Positions 1 through 12,611 of a stretch of 64,000 nucleotides of DNA are shown piece by piece. Under the pieces are notes generated by a model that saw nothing but the letters and a program-made list of their open reading frames with translations, was not told where the DNA came from and searched no databases. Origin of the DNA: Absidia repens (taxonomy: Eukaryota > Mucoromycota > Mucoromycetes > Mucorales > Cunninghamellaceae); the NCBI GenBank assembly GCA_002105175.1, contig MCGE01000002.1, forward strand, positions 372,001-436,000. The letters run 5' to 3'. A program made the translations under genes and the position numbers. Each line of letters begins with the position of its first letter. Within the stretch, counting starts at the first letter, position 1.

Positions 1-341
1 TCGATCTTCGTTCGACGTTTCGGAGGATGGAACAACCCAAACGCCACCTCAGTGCCTTGTTGTCGCGATCCAAAAAGCCAAGCGCTGTGTCTCGATTATT
101 GTCTGAAACGGGTCGCCAATCAAGCTCGCCTGTGTTTGTGGTGGGAGTCTTTTCAGGGGACGAGAAACTAGGCGAAGGGTTTGGTAGCTCGTTGAAAATG
201 GCCGAGCATCGTGCTTGCTGGGATGCATTGACCAGCCACTATGCTCAAGTACACATGGATTATATGTTGCCTTCGGATGCTCATCTGCTGGCCGGTGCTT
301 ATGACCCTCCTGTGCTTGGTGATACCGAAGCTATTATTTAG
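1..341 (+). CDS. Mitochondrial large-subunit ribosomal protein mL44, C-terminal part (5' partial)
   Basis: The frame is open from the window edge to a TAG at 339-341, so the gene begins outside the window. The visible 112 or so residues contain an ETGRQSSSPVFVVGVFSG segment followed by GEGFGSSLKMAEHRA. This is the hallmark of the double-stranded-RNA-binding fold at the C terminus of mL44 (yeast Mrpl3/MRPL44 family), which follows an inactive RNase III-like domain. The family is a structural component of the mitochondrial 54S ribosomal subunit. The ATG at 27 is probably internal, because the frame upstream of it stays open and charged. An AATAAA lies at about 558. I am sure of the family from this motif; the N-terminal half cannot be seen. 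Confidence 0.85.
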   Translation, partial: DLRSTFRRMEQPKRHLSALLSRSKKPSAVSRLLSETGRQSSSPVFVVGVFSGDEKLGEGFGSSLKMAEHRACWDALTSHYAQVHMDYMLPSDAHLLAGAYDPPVLGDTEAII

Positions 342-940
342 ATTCCCCACCCCCCCCCCTTCTCTCTCTTTCTTTCTTTTATTTCATTCTCTCATTTCAC
401 TAATATTAGACTTACTCCATCGATCATCGATCATCATCATTACTTTTTGTACTCTTGGTTTTTTTTTACTATTTATTACCTAGTTATTATTATATCTTGT
501 ACATGTTTATTTATATATATGTAGTGGTTACTTCATTATTACTTTTAAAAATTGACAAATAAAAAAATTGTGAATAGACTGTATATCGCATACTGGGTTA
601 TCTTGAATACTGGGGGGGAAGGGCATGATTACAACAGGGTGGATACTTCAGGGTTTCATCATCTGATCATACTAACTTGTTGTTGATTTTTATGAAGGTG
701 CTGTTTTGGCAGTTTTTTTTTTTTTAATGTGCACACCACTAATGAATGGGGGGTTTTTTTTTTCTAGTAGACGGCCCACCGAGCACAACGGTGAGGACTA
801 GAAAAAACTGTGCTCAAAAGATGTATAGTATGACTACCTTTGTGGACACAGATAGATGCCGATTAGGTGCAGCGTTGTGTACGACCATGGGCTGTCCACC
901 AAAGTGTGAAATTATGGGCCCAGAAAAAATCAGGGCAATT
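342..940. other. Intergenic: 3' UTR of mL44 and low-complexity DNA
   Basis: This stretch holds a C/T-rich segment just after the stop, an AATAAA-like signal near 558 and several T runs. I see no gene. The reading frame running through 746-1081 is composed of repeat-family and CT-rich sequence and does not resemble a protein. Confidence 0.6.
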
Positions 941-2190
941 AAAATCCCGCCCACGTGGAGTTTTATTTACTGCCGCTTTTTTTATTTTTTCGCACTCTCT
1001 TTCTTTTCCTTCTTTTTTTTATTCACCATTCAACTCCTTTCGGCTTATGTTGATCTTAGATTAGTGTCAGGACTAGTTTAGAAGGGGTTTCAGCTCAGGG
1101 ATGACAAGATGCATGGGGAAACCCTTTCATTTTGGATTCAAGATTGGGAACCACCATTAGTTGGCTTTTTGGAGTCATCAGTACCTTAGTTTAGTACTAG
1201 TTTGCCCAGTGTTTTTACCTACATCTGAATAAAATATGTCTCTTTTTACTTGCTTTAAAGTAAAATGTTTCCTTAGTCTTCGTCATGTCTTGTATGTAAT
1301 AGATCCCTGGTTTTACTACCATCACCCCTTTCGACTAATGTTGACTACTATTATAGTTCAATAGAAGATCTCCCTTTATTGTCCTTCTTCTGTCTTTTCC
1401 CGTATACTAGATCTCGTTTTACGATTGACCTTTTAGAATAGTGTTGACCATTCTTCAACTCTCCCTTAAGTCCTTCTCAAGTTATAGTCATTAGATCCCT
1501 TTGTTACAATAAACCCCGTTGCCTTTTGTTTAGTATTGATCATTATTATATTACAATAAAAAATGTCCAACTTTTGACCCATTAGATAATAAACAGAGCA
1601 GCCATTGTGTGACATTTCATGAGTATCGTATCAAGCATCTTCACTATGAGTACTTTCTTCTCGGAACCCACGACTTGGTTGACAGTCATTACATTTGCAC
1701 TTGATATGTAGTAGTGTCCGCCTCGATCAGTCATATTAATGAGTCTAGGTTGAGTCGTCGCTATACAGTATGTATAGGAGAGCATTTTCGCCTGCTTTCT
1801 GACTTGCTCACTTGGTCGCTTTTTCCTCTACAGACCCAACGATTGATTTACGGCGCTAGGTCACTTGATATGAAAATATAGCTTTTTTCCTCCCTATCGC
1901 CCATATGAAGCAGGCCTGACATGTGCTACGAGCTTAGCATTTTTTTTTTAAAAAAAAAAAGCGCTCTATTCTCCATCAGACTGGAATACTGGATGTATCC
2001 AGCTCGCTTTTTTGTTTCTTTTTTTTTTTGCATATGATGTAAGAAGAATAAACGCATAAAACCCTAAACTCAAGGCGGTTGGGTCTCAAGCGGCTGCTCA
2101 CTAAGACGAAAAATGGCAGAGGCGCCAGATCCCAACTCGTCAATACTCAGACTTCAATCAATTTATGAGAGTGCCTTTTCGACGTTCAAT
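941..2190 (+). repeat. Dispersed repeat family, copy A (about 1.25 kb, longest)
   Basis: Copy A begins with AAAATCCCGCCCACGTGG (CACGTG E-box at 952-957), runs through a T/C-rich tract, then the block TTAGATTAGTGTCAGGACTA near 1055-1075 and the conserved core at about 1111-1145 containing GGGGAAACCCTTTCATTTT. AATAAA signals follow at about 1229 and further on. The tail (about 1760-2190, with ACAGTATGTATAGGAGAGCA) is recognisably shared with copy B at 13400-13755. No long open frame exists. It matches none of the transposon classes I know from sequence alone: I see no terminal inverted repeats, target-site duplication or TG...CA ends. The boundaries are approximate, set by where similarity to copy B fades. 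Confidence 0.75.
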
Positions 2191-2337
2191 GCGGCGGCAT
2201 TCTAATTGCTGAATCCAAATAGTAAGTTGCACATTAAGTCATCTTATTTTTTTTGGTTGCAATTTTTTCTCTTTTTGATCTTTATCCTGCTCTTTTTTTT
2301 TTGGCCTTTTTTTCTAAAGCAAGATATTCTGGACGAC

Positions 2338-5058
<2,721 letters not shown>

Positions 5059-6388
5059 CTTGTCATCTACCAATGGAAATGCCGTCTCCCTTTCTCACGC
5101 GTAGTGCATATTTATTTGGTTTATATAGCTTATCATCTCACCACCACCACCATCACCCACTCACTCACAATAGTTATCATTAGTATCCATATAGATTAGT
5201 ATATATTTTACCCCTCCTCTCTCTGTATACATATTTTCCGTCAATTTTTTTTCCTGCATTTTTACTTCTATTCATTTTGTCCAATAAAAATCTCATCAAA
5301 TGCGTTTTACAAACACTTGGCTTTTTTGTGAATAGTGTCGATAGAAGGAATACCATTAATTATTTTACGTTGATTCACTTTACACATAGTATGAAGCTTA
5401 GTTTATGAAAAAATTGAATGGCTTGAGTTGGGAGGTACAATTGGTAACTTAGATGTCACGGGCATAGTGGGTATCAAAACTAGAGCGGCGTTCTAATCCG
5501 CGTTGATCACCCAAAAAAAAAAAAAAGGCATTTGTATTCACATTAAAACAACCTTCATTCAACACAATACAAATCATATAATAACACAATCATAGTCAAA
5601 TAGAATTTATTTATATGAAAACATAGGTAGACAGGGGGGAGAGGAAAGATGCAGTGCTACATAATAAACTGAACTAGATCTAACATACCAAAAAAAAAAT
5701 ATCAGTGACAAGTCAACAAATCGAATGGGCTTGATTTTATTTATTTATTTTTGGCCCAAGTCCTGCCCCATTATAGAGCCAGCATTATAAAGAGAAAAAA
5801 AATTGGATCAACACTACTGATTCTATATGTGGTTTTTTCCATTAAAATTGATTTCATAATGAAGGTATTGCTTTGTTTAACCTGTGACCCCTGAATCAGA
5901 TAAGTCCGTAATTGCTTCAATACAATTGCTACTTTTTTTTTTTTCTCCAGTAGCTCAGCTTCCTACGTGAATTAGATCATTGGATTTTGTTTTTATTTCT
6001 TCCCCTAGTCCCCCAACTATGCCAAGCGTACAGAATACATCAGGTCACTCACTCAATGACTTTGCAGGCACACGAAGGTGTTAGTATTGACTAAACATGG
6101 TTAATGAAGTTTATTTATAAGTCAATACAGTTGAAGTTTCCATTGTATATTGTGTGTTTATTGGTAACTATATAAGGAGTGTCATCTTCTGGGCAAAAAG
6201 GCAAATTGATAAAAAAAGGAAAGTGGGATGGCAGGCTGAACGGAGAAACTGCACTTGAAAATTAAGAAATCTATTTTTAATTGGCGTTTTTTTTTTTTTT
6301 TTTGGTCCCTCTTTTTTTTTTTTTTTTTTATTCCTCTCTTTCTCTCTCTTTTTTTTTTTTTTATATACTCACTCATCTAATACCTATC
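5059..6388. other. Intergenic region before SEC9; no gene seen
   Basis: It contains the 3' UTR and AATAAA (about 5283) of the demethylase, several A/T homopolymers and, at about 6285-6365, a long T/CT-rich tract directly before the SEC9 start codon that probably belongs to its promoter and 5' leader. Frames that cross this tract give only Phe/Lys-rich low-complexity peptides. Confidence 0.6.
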
Positions 6389-7468
6389 ATGTTCTGGAAA
6401 AAAAAGGAAAAGCAAAGCACGGATTCCTCTGTAGCTTCATCAACCAACCCTTTTGACCAAACAGCACAAACACCTTCTTTACAATCCAATACCAGCTCTG
6501 TCAGTGACAATTACAGCAACAATACCAGCGATTACAGCAACAACGGTGGCCGACGTTATAATACGAATGAAGATGACCGTGCTGATCTTTTCGGCTCATC
6601 TCGGCAATCTCCTTCTCAGTATGACTCTCAAGGACAAGATGATGCTTATGGTCGACGCAGTCAAGCCCAACAATATGGCGAAGAAGAAGACGAAGAAGTC
6701 GGTGGTCTCAAGAAACAAATCCGGGATATCAAACAGGATTCTTTACAAAGTACTCGCAATGCTCTTCAAAAGATCAATGAGGCTGAACAAAGTGCTGCTC
6801 AATCACTGAATCAACTCGGAACTCAATCATGTAAGTCTATTCATTGAGGTTGGGAGGGAAGGGAGGACATACCAGACAAAATGAATATGTACTGATGTTC
6901 CATTATTTTTATTATTTTGGTAGCACAAATTGCCAACGTCAACCGAAACATCGATTTAGCCAAGGCACATTCTGACCGGGCATCTTCGCAGGCCGACGAA
7001 CTCAAGCAACTGAATCGATCTATTTTTATTCCTGTCGTGAAGAATCCATTCAACAAGGGTGCTCGGCAACGACGTGACATTGAACGACTACAAGCAGATC
7101 AGGCAGAACACATGGAGGAACGGGACAACATTCGCCAATTTGAACAGGAATCCAACGCCCGGATTGATCAAGCCAATCGTCGCAACGACCGCGTGTCTGC
7201 CAATGCGGGGTACCGTCGCGGCCGTACCCAAGCGGATCGAAATCGATACCAATTTGAAGCCGATGAAGAAGACGACAAGATTGAAGATGAACTAGACGAA
7301 AATTTGGATCTGTTGGGTGGTGCCACGGCAAGATTGAAAAATATGGCCATGACAATGAATGATGAATTGGACAGTCAAAACAAACAGCTTGGAAAACTCA
7401 ACACAAAGGTGGACCCCATCAGTCACAAACTTACCGCTACCACTGCAACATTAAACAAGACCAAATAA
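6389..7468 (+). CDS. SEC9: SEC9/SNAP-25-type Qbc plasma-membrane t-SNARE
   Basis: Two exons (6389-6830, 6924-7468) give 328 residues. The N-terminal 110 residues are a Ser/Asn/Gln-rich, disordered leader containing an NPF motif (STNPFDQ). Two SNARE helices follow: a Qb helix at about 112-190 (LKKQIRDIKQDSLQSTRNAL ... SQADELKQL) and a Qc helix at about 262-325 with LDSQNKQLGKL carrying the zero-layer Gln. This two-helix arrangement without a transmembrane segment is the SNAP-25/Sec9 layout. Such proteins pair with a syntaxin (Sso-type) and a synaptobrevin (Snc-type) to fuse exocytic vesicles. No palmitoylated Cys cluster is seen between the helices, as in yeast Sec9. The start is the first Met in frame after the CT tract. 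An AATAAA lies at about 7554. Confidence 0.88.
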
Positions 7469-8199
7469 TTAAAGATTGACACTAGTAGATAGTTATTTTT
7501 AGTTTTTAGTATATAGTTAGTTTTCTTGCTTTTGATATATTCATCATGTACACAATAAAATGCTTGCTTTTTTTTTTTTTTTTTTTTATCTGTTTGTTTT
7601 ATGGGATATTACTTTTAAAGTGTGTTTGGATGGTTGAAGTGATATAATATGGTGTATTAAAAAAAAAAAAAAAAAAAAAAGTACAAGTAGTACATTGATT
7701 TTTATTTATTGGATGCACCTTCAAAGAAAGATATACGATAGATGTCTGGCTAGATACTAGTGTGCGAAATGATGGGGAATACTCATAACAAAACGGGTAT
7801 AAAAAAGAAAGTATATGTACGTGAAAGCGTGATATGAGGACAATATTTACAAATAAAAGTAAATGGCCCAACCTATACAAGAAACAAAAAAAAAAAAAAT
7901 CGAGAATTTTTTTGATTTACAAAATCCTTATTCTGCAACTGTCATGCTGATGTGAATCCCTAAATTTAAACCCAGCTGTAAAATGAATTCAGCCTAAATA
8001 ACCAGATCTGATTAATAATATACATGTCAAAATGAACTACACATACATATCTATATCTCCTGTATGCCTATCTACTTTATTTGATTTTAGACAAGACTTT
8101 TCCAGCAGGTTTTGAAGAAAAAAGAAAGAAAAGAATAAGCACGTGGCTTTCGCAAGCCGTGTTCTTTATATAACACATCCAAAAATCCGAGACATGGAA
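7469..8199. other. Intergenic region between SEC9 and tRNA-Thr
   Basis: SEC9 3' UTR, T and A homopolymers (7568-7587, 7658-7680, 7887-7899) and AT-rich DNA. No coding signal was recognised on either strand. Confidence 0.6.
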
Positions 8200-8271
8200 G
8201 CCACCTTAGCTCAGTTGGTAGAGCGCGCGCCTTGTAAGCGTGAGGCCAGCGGTTCGACTCCGTTAGGTGGC
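8200..8271 (+). tRNA. tRNA-Thr (anticodon UGU)
   Basis: The 72 nt fold as a complete cloverleaf: acceptor GCCACCT/AGGTGGC (all seven pairs), D arm GCTC-AGTTGGTA-GAGC, anticodon arm CGCGC-CTTGTAA-GCGTG, variable loop AGGCC and T arm AGCGG-TTCGACT-CCGTT. The anticodon TGT is at 8233-8235 and reads ACA (and wobble) threonine codons. There is no intron and CCA is not encoded, as expected for a nuclear eukaryotic tRNA. The A box (TAGCTCAGTTGG) and B box (GGTTCGACTCC) for RNA polymerase III are intact, and a TTTTT terminator lies at 8277-8281. Confidence 0.95.
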
Positions 8272-8934
8272 ATTCCTTTTTGCTGTTTCTACATACGTTT
8301 AAACGGCGATTATACTTTTGTCCATTAATTACTTGATTTGGTAAAAAGAAAATGCATTGCTGCCTCGCTTTCCCATGACAACTGACCATATTGACGTGAA
8401 TTTCATGGTCAATTTTGTTTTTTTGTTGTTTTAATTAATAGATGTAGCTAGAATTTGGCTATAGATGTTAACATAGTACTACATTTGATTTCTATATGAT
8501 CGAGCATTAGAAGCTGTTGCGCTCAAGCTGTATCTTCGTGCTAAGTTGAAGGGAAACTAGAGTGAAGATTATTCAAAGTGCATTAAGGAGGCAATTGTTT
8601 TTAAAATAATCATAGAGCTATTGAATGTCAGATTTTTTTTTGAAGTATGAGACTGGATACCGCATCAATTTTGCTCATTGGACAGAAAATAGCAATGGAT
8701 GGTAGATGCGTCCACCATTCCTCATTTTAATCGGGGTTGGTCCGTTTAGCTTGAATGTATTTGCGCATTAGGTAAACCACCCCGTCCCCAAGATGGACGT
8801 TAGACATCTTCATCATTTTTCATTTTGATGAACATCCAAGAGGTTAACTACCACACACAGCACTTCACCACTAATAGGACTATTTTTATTTTGAATTTCT
8901 CCTGTAAAAAACCCAAAAAAAGGGCATGTATTTG
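8272..8934. other. Intergenic; no gene seen
   Basis: AT-rich DNA between the tRNA and repeat copy F. The reverse-strand frame that overlaps the tRNA (8087-8389) is a translation of the tRNA itself and is not a gene. Confidence 0.6.
8277..8281 (+). terminator. RNA polymerase III terminator of tRNA-Thr
   Basis: A run of five T residues begins six bases after the end of the mature tRNA, the usual pol III stop signal. Confidence 0.8.
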
Positions 8935-9290
8935 CACTCCGACAACGGGATTTTTTATTTTATTTACTTTTCTCTCCGCTCTTTTATTTTTTCTTCTCTT
9001 TCTCTTTCATTTATTTTTTTCAGGACAACGACTTCAAGTGTATCCTCATTGAGGCATTTAGTGATATTGGATTAGTATTGGAACTTGAATCAGAGGCATT
9101 TGAAAAATGCAAGACAAACATCCTGGGGAAACCTTTTCATTTTGGATTCGTGTTTATGACCCACCTTTAGATTAGCCTCCCATTAGCTTAGTATCATCGA
9201 ACCTTTATTACATCAGCTTAGTGTTAGTGGACATATTATATATCAATATTTAAATAAAGTACGTCTTTGCTTTTGTCAATAGTTTGTCCA
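8935..9290 (+). repeat. Dispersed repeat family, copy F (short, diverged)
   Basis: After a CT-rich tract ending in TTTTTTTCAG (9023), the copy carries GGATTAGTATTGGAACTTGA, then the core at 9120-9150 as TGGGGAAACCTTTTCATTTT, then a CATTAGCTTAGTATCA block and TTTAAATAAAGTACGTC. Block order matches the other copies. The CACGTG start block is not recognisable here. It is the only copy in which the frame before the core stays open for some 48 codons (9024-9170). Confidence 0.6.
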
Positions 9291-9344
9291 TCAAATGAGG
9301 TATTCATGTGTGAGAAAAAAAAACCCTCAACTGACGTACACTAG

Positions 9345-9440
9345 TGTGTATGTGTGTATGTGTGTATGTGTGTATGTGTGTATGTGTGTATGTGTGTATG
9401 TGTGTATGTGTGTATGTGTGTATGTGTGTATGTGTGTATA
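9345..9440 (+). repeat. TGTGTATG microsatellite
   Basis: About twelve perfect copies of an eight-base unit TGTGTATG in tandem, becoming imperfect (TGTATATG) at the right end. Frames through it give only Cys/Met/Val or His/Thr repeats and are not coding. Confidence 0.95.
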
Positions 9441-10329
9441 TGTGTATATGTGCATGTGTGTATATTTTCTTTGCTTTATATTTCCATCAAAAACATTTAT
9501 TTGACTCCATATGCGTATATTACGTACTGATTTATGTCTTTTATTGTGTACTGGTATTTTGGAAAGGGATGGTAGGGACATATTTTTAAATAACATAGAA
9601 ACTGGGCGGAGATTTCTTGGAGGGAATCGTCGGCATGATGATAAGGAAAAGATAGAGTCGAAACAAATTGGGCGGTAGTGTTGTATCAAATCGGGAGGAT
9701 CTTATTATCTCTTTATAATCCTAAAAAGGCTAAATTGTGCATCAATCGTGCTCCAATCACTATATAGAATTATTAAGAATGCAGCAAAAAGAATAAGTCA
9801 TAGAATGATGCGTCGTTTTTAACCTTACTCGGATTTGAATAATATACACCATTTTATATATTTGATAATCATTGATTACTCTTAAACTGCAAATAAAAAA
9901 GTAAGGGGAAAATTATGGCCTTAATGGTTTGCAATCCCATCGTTATTTATTATCGTCATCATTGCCTTTAACGAGATTGATTTCTATTATTATAATTGGT
10001 AATGAATGGCAATGTTTACAGAGCTTCATTATAAGGGTATAATAAAGAAAAAAAAAAAAGTAGCATGAACTTGCACTATATAAGTTCCGATACATGAACC
10101 ATTCCTCAGGGTGTTTTTTTTTTCGCCGCTTTGCCAAATGTTGCTTGCATATTTTTCATTTTCATCTTTCCCTTCCCTTTTTTAATTGTTCTCTTTTATT
10201 GTATCACAATAAATATATCTTGTAGGTGTATCATATATCTATATATATCTCTAAGCTCTTGTGTATGCCCTATCAGTATATTATATACACCAAAACAAGA
10301 CTCAATTGATTTAATAATCACAGTAAACA
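9441..10329. other. Intergenic, upstream region of the H2C2 gene
   Basis: AT-rich DNA. TATATAAG-like sequence occurs at about 10077-10084 and a long T/C-rich stretch at 10150-10200. The latter may be part of the promoter and leader of the gene at 10330. No coding signal was recognised. Confidence 0.5.
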
Positions 10330-10978
10330 ATGGATTCACCGACGATTTCGCTTCAACATATTCCCCATATTGATCCACAACGACATCATTATCATCACAG
10401 CGTTCCGCCATCTTCATTCCAGCCTCAGCTTCCTCATCAGCAACCACAATCACAATTTACATACGCGGATTATGGATTCGATGACGCTCGATTTTATTCC
10501 CAGCAACAACAGCATCATGCATACCATCCTTATCTCACCACACCACCATCCACAACAACAGCAACTACTGAAGATAGTAGTAATACCAGTAGCGGCGGAG
10601 GCGGGACCGATAGTCCCTTCGATGATGAAAATCAATTACCAACCCCGACGAATTTAGAGCCATCGTCGATGATTACTTGAATAATCTGAGTCCGAAAAAA
10701 AGAGACAAGGCTTTGGTGGACCAACATCGCTATTATTTAATACAACAAGTCCTGAGAGATCCAAGAAACACTGCAATATCCACTGCCCAATTCCGTTTCT
10801 GGGTCAAAAAAATGTTCCAGTTACAATTAGGCACAATGGATATTATTTGTCATGATAATAAACCCGTCGCCGTCAAAGAACAAATTTATGATATTTTGGT
10901 CAGGGCTCATAGAGAAGCCCATCATGGTGGCCGAGATAAAACATCTGCATTGGTAACATAATAACTGCATCGATTCGG

Positions 10979-11013
<35 letters not shown>

Positions 11014-12015
11014 GCTGATCTGAATTTTTTTTTTTTTTATTTGACAGGTTCGAAGGAAGTTCTCGTGGATCCCCAAGGAACTGGTAGCCAGATTTGTTCG
11101 GCATTGTCCATTTTGTATAACTCGAAGAAATGGAGGTCAAAGTCCTAACACAATGAAAACAGACTCTCCACAGTACCATTACACACCATCATCACAACCA
11201 TCCAGACACTTTAGCTTTGATCATCATGCTCCACCAATTATATGCACACCTACGATGAAAGAAAAACATGATTTATCGTCATCATCAGGTCCTCCTTCTG
11301 CCGAAAATGGCTATGATAACTCTCCACACTATGTAACCATGCCCTATACTATGTCTTCCTCCTCCCCAGACGCTTATCTTATTTACAGTATGATCGAGAG
11401 GAGGAGGAGTTTTTAAACTCCTACCCATATGATCCTCATACAAGCTTTCAACCGCAGTCGTCATTGGCATCAATGATGGGTTTTCGGTCGGCATCATCTT
11501 CAACCACAACAAATACATCATCCTCACAATTAAATAACAATCAATCAACTACTTTAAATAATTTACCTTCGACACAGCACCAAAACAATATAATTACCGG
11601 CAATAATAGCACTAATACACCCACTACCACTTCATCGTCGTCCACCACTAATAGCTCTAATACCACTGATCCGCCACCTCCGTTATTTTATCACCAGCAA
11701 AATTATATATACCCATCATACGATAATGGCAACTATTATCCAAACATACTGGGAATTACTGCTTGTGATGGAGGCAGGAATGATACTCATCCCCATGACC
11801 ATCATCCATCCACATCAGTTGGCCCATTTTCACCACCATCTTCACATCAACATCCAGCTCATACTGTTGGCGTTGATTTACTTGATCATCACCATCAAGA
11901 CGACCAACCAGCTTACTTTAACGCAAGCAATCCATTAGTCGCTTATGCAAACCCAATGTCAGATTCCGCTGCCACCGCTGCCACCGCAGTTGCTTTTGGT
12001 GCGAGCAATATATAG
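10330..12015 (+). CDS. H2C2 (integrase-type) zinc-binding-domain protein with His/Gln/Asn/Ser-rich arms
   Basis: Proposed exons are 10330-10579, 10660-10952, 11048-11332 and 11389-12015 (484 residues). The first intron is inferred only because the frame changes between the Gln/His-rich N terminus and the conserved block; a sequence error is the alternative. The block at about residues 90-215 reads LSPKKRDKALVDQ, then FRFWVKKMFQLQLG, then AHREAHHGGRDKTS ... WIPKELVARFV ... CPFCITRR. Its two His and two Cys (H-x4-H, C-x2-C) form the HHCC zinc-binding module also found N-terminal to retroviral-type integrases. No catalytic DDE core follows, so this is not an active integrase. The C-terminal half is low-complexity Ser/Thr/Asn/His/Pro. 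The family recurs in fungi as single-copy nuclear-type proteins of unknown role (my recollection). A DNA-binding or regulatory role is inference. Confidence 0.7.
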
Positions 12016-12611
12016 TTTCATTTTATGATGCACCCACTTTATTTTTGTAACTTTATATATTCTACAATGCTCATTGACAAAACAAAAGGGTATAAATTAC
12101 TGGGAAACAACAACAACAACGAGCTTTTGCCGCTTTTATGAGTCTCCCTTTTCACTATGCTTCGCCTTTCTTATGCCTCTTTTCTTCCTACTTATTTTTA
12201 TTATTACTATTACTACTATTATCATTACTATTACTTCTTCCTATTTTCTATATTATGATTTTCTGCATAGTTTACATTTGTACAGATCAAAATAACAGTA
12301 AAAGATTATATATATTTTTCTAACTTGATAATCCTGTACTACGTCAGCAAATGACTATGAGCCTGTACAAGCTCTAAATCGTCCCCCATTATTTTTAAAT
12401 TTTGCCGAAATGCCCTCCATTTCATCCTTTTTTAAACTACACTAATATACGATATATTTTCACAAATGTATATCCCTTATTGAATATGCTGAGTGATAAA
12501 AATAAGATGTCAAACTAATAGAAGTAAAGAACCACACTGTCGATGTTAAATGGTTGTAGTTACTATAATGAGAAAAAAAAAAACGCCAGTCTCATAGAAA
12601 AGAAAAACCTT
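12016..12611. other. Intergenic 3' flank of the H2C2 gene
   Basis: AT-rich DNA with ATT/TTA runs near 12196-12235. No gene seen. Confidence 0.6.

Noticed and set aside
746..1081. 111-codon plus-strand frame
   Set aside because: It runs through the CT tract and the repeat copy A start; low-complexity Phe-rich end and no protein-like blocks.
941..2190. Interpretation of the repeat as an ordinary solo LTR
   Set aside because: No TG...CA termini, target-site duplication, primer-binding site or polypurine tract could be found by eye; kept only as one hypothesis.
2113..2205. ATG-led short frame (30 codons) before the demethylase
   Set aside because: It belongs to the tail shared by repeat copies A and B and stops before the gene.
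6182..6376. Lys-rich minus-strand frame over the SEC9 leader
   Set aside because: Product of the T/CT-rich tract read backwards; pure Lys/Arg low complexity.
8087..8389. Reverse-strand open frame of 100 codons around 8200-8271
   Set aside because: It is a translation of the tRNA-Thr gene and its flanks, a known annotation artefact.
9327..9689. 120-codon minus-strand frame and two plus-strand Cys/Met/Val frames
   Set aside because: Translations of the TGTGTATG microsatellite.
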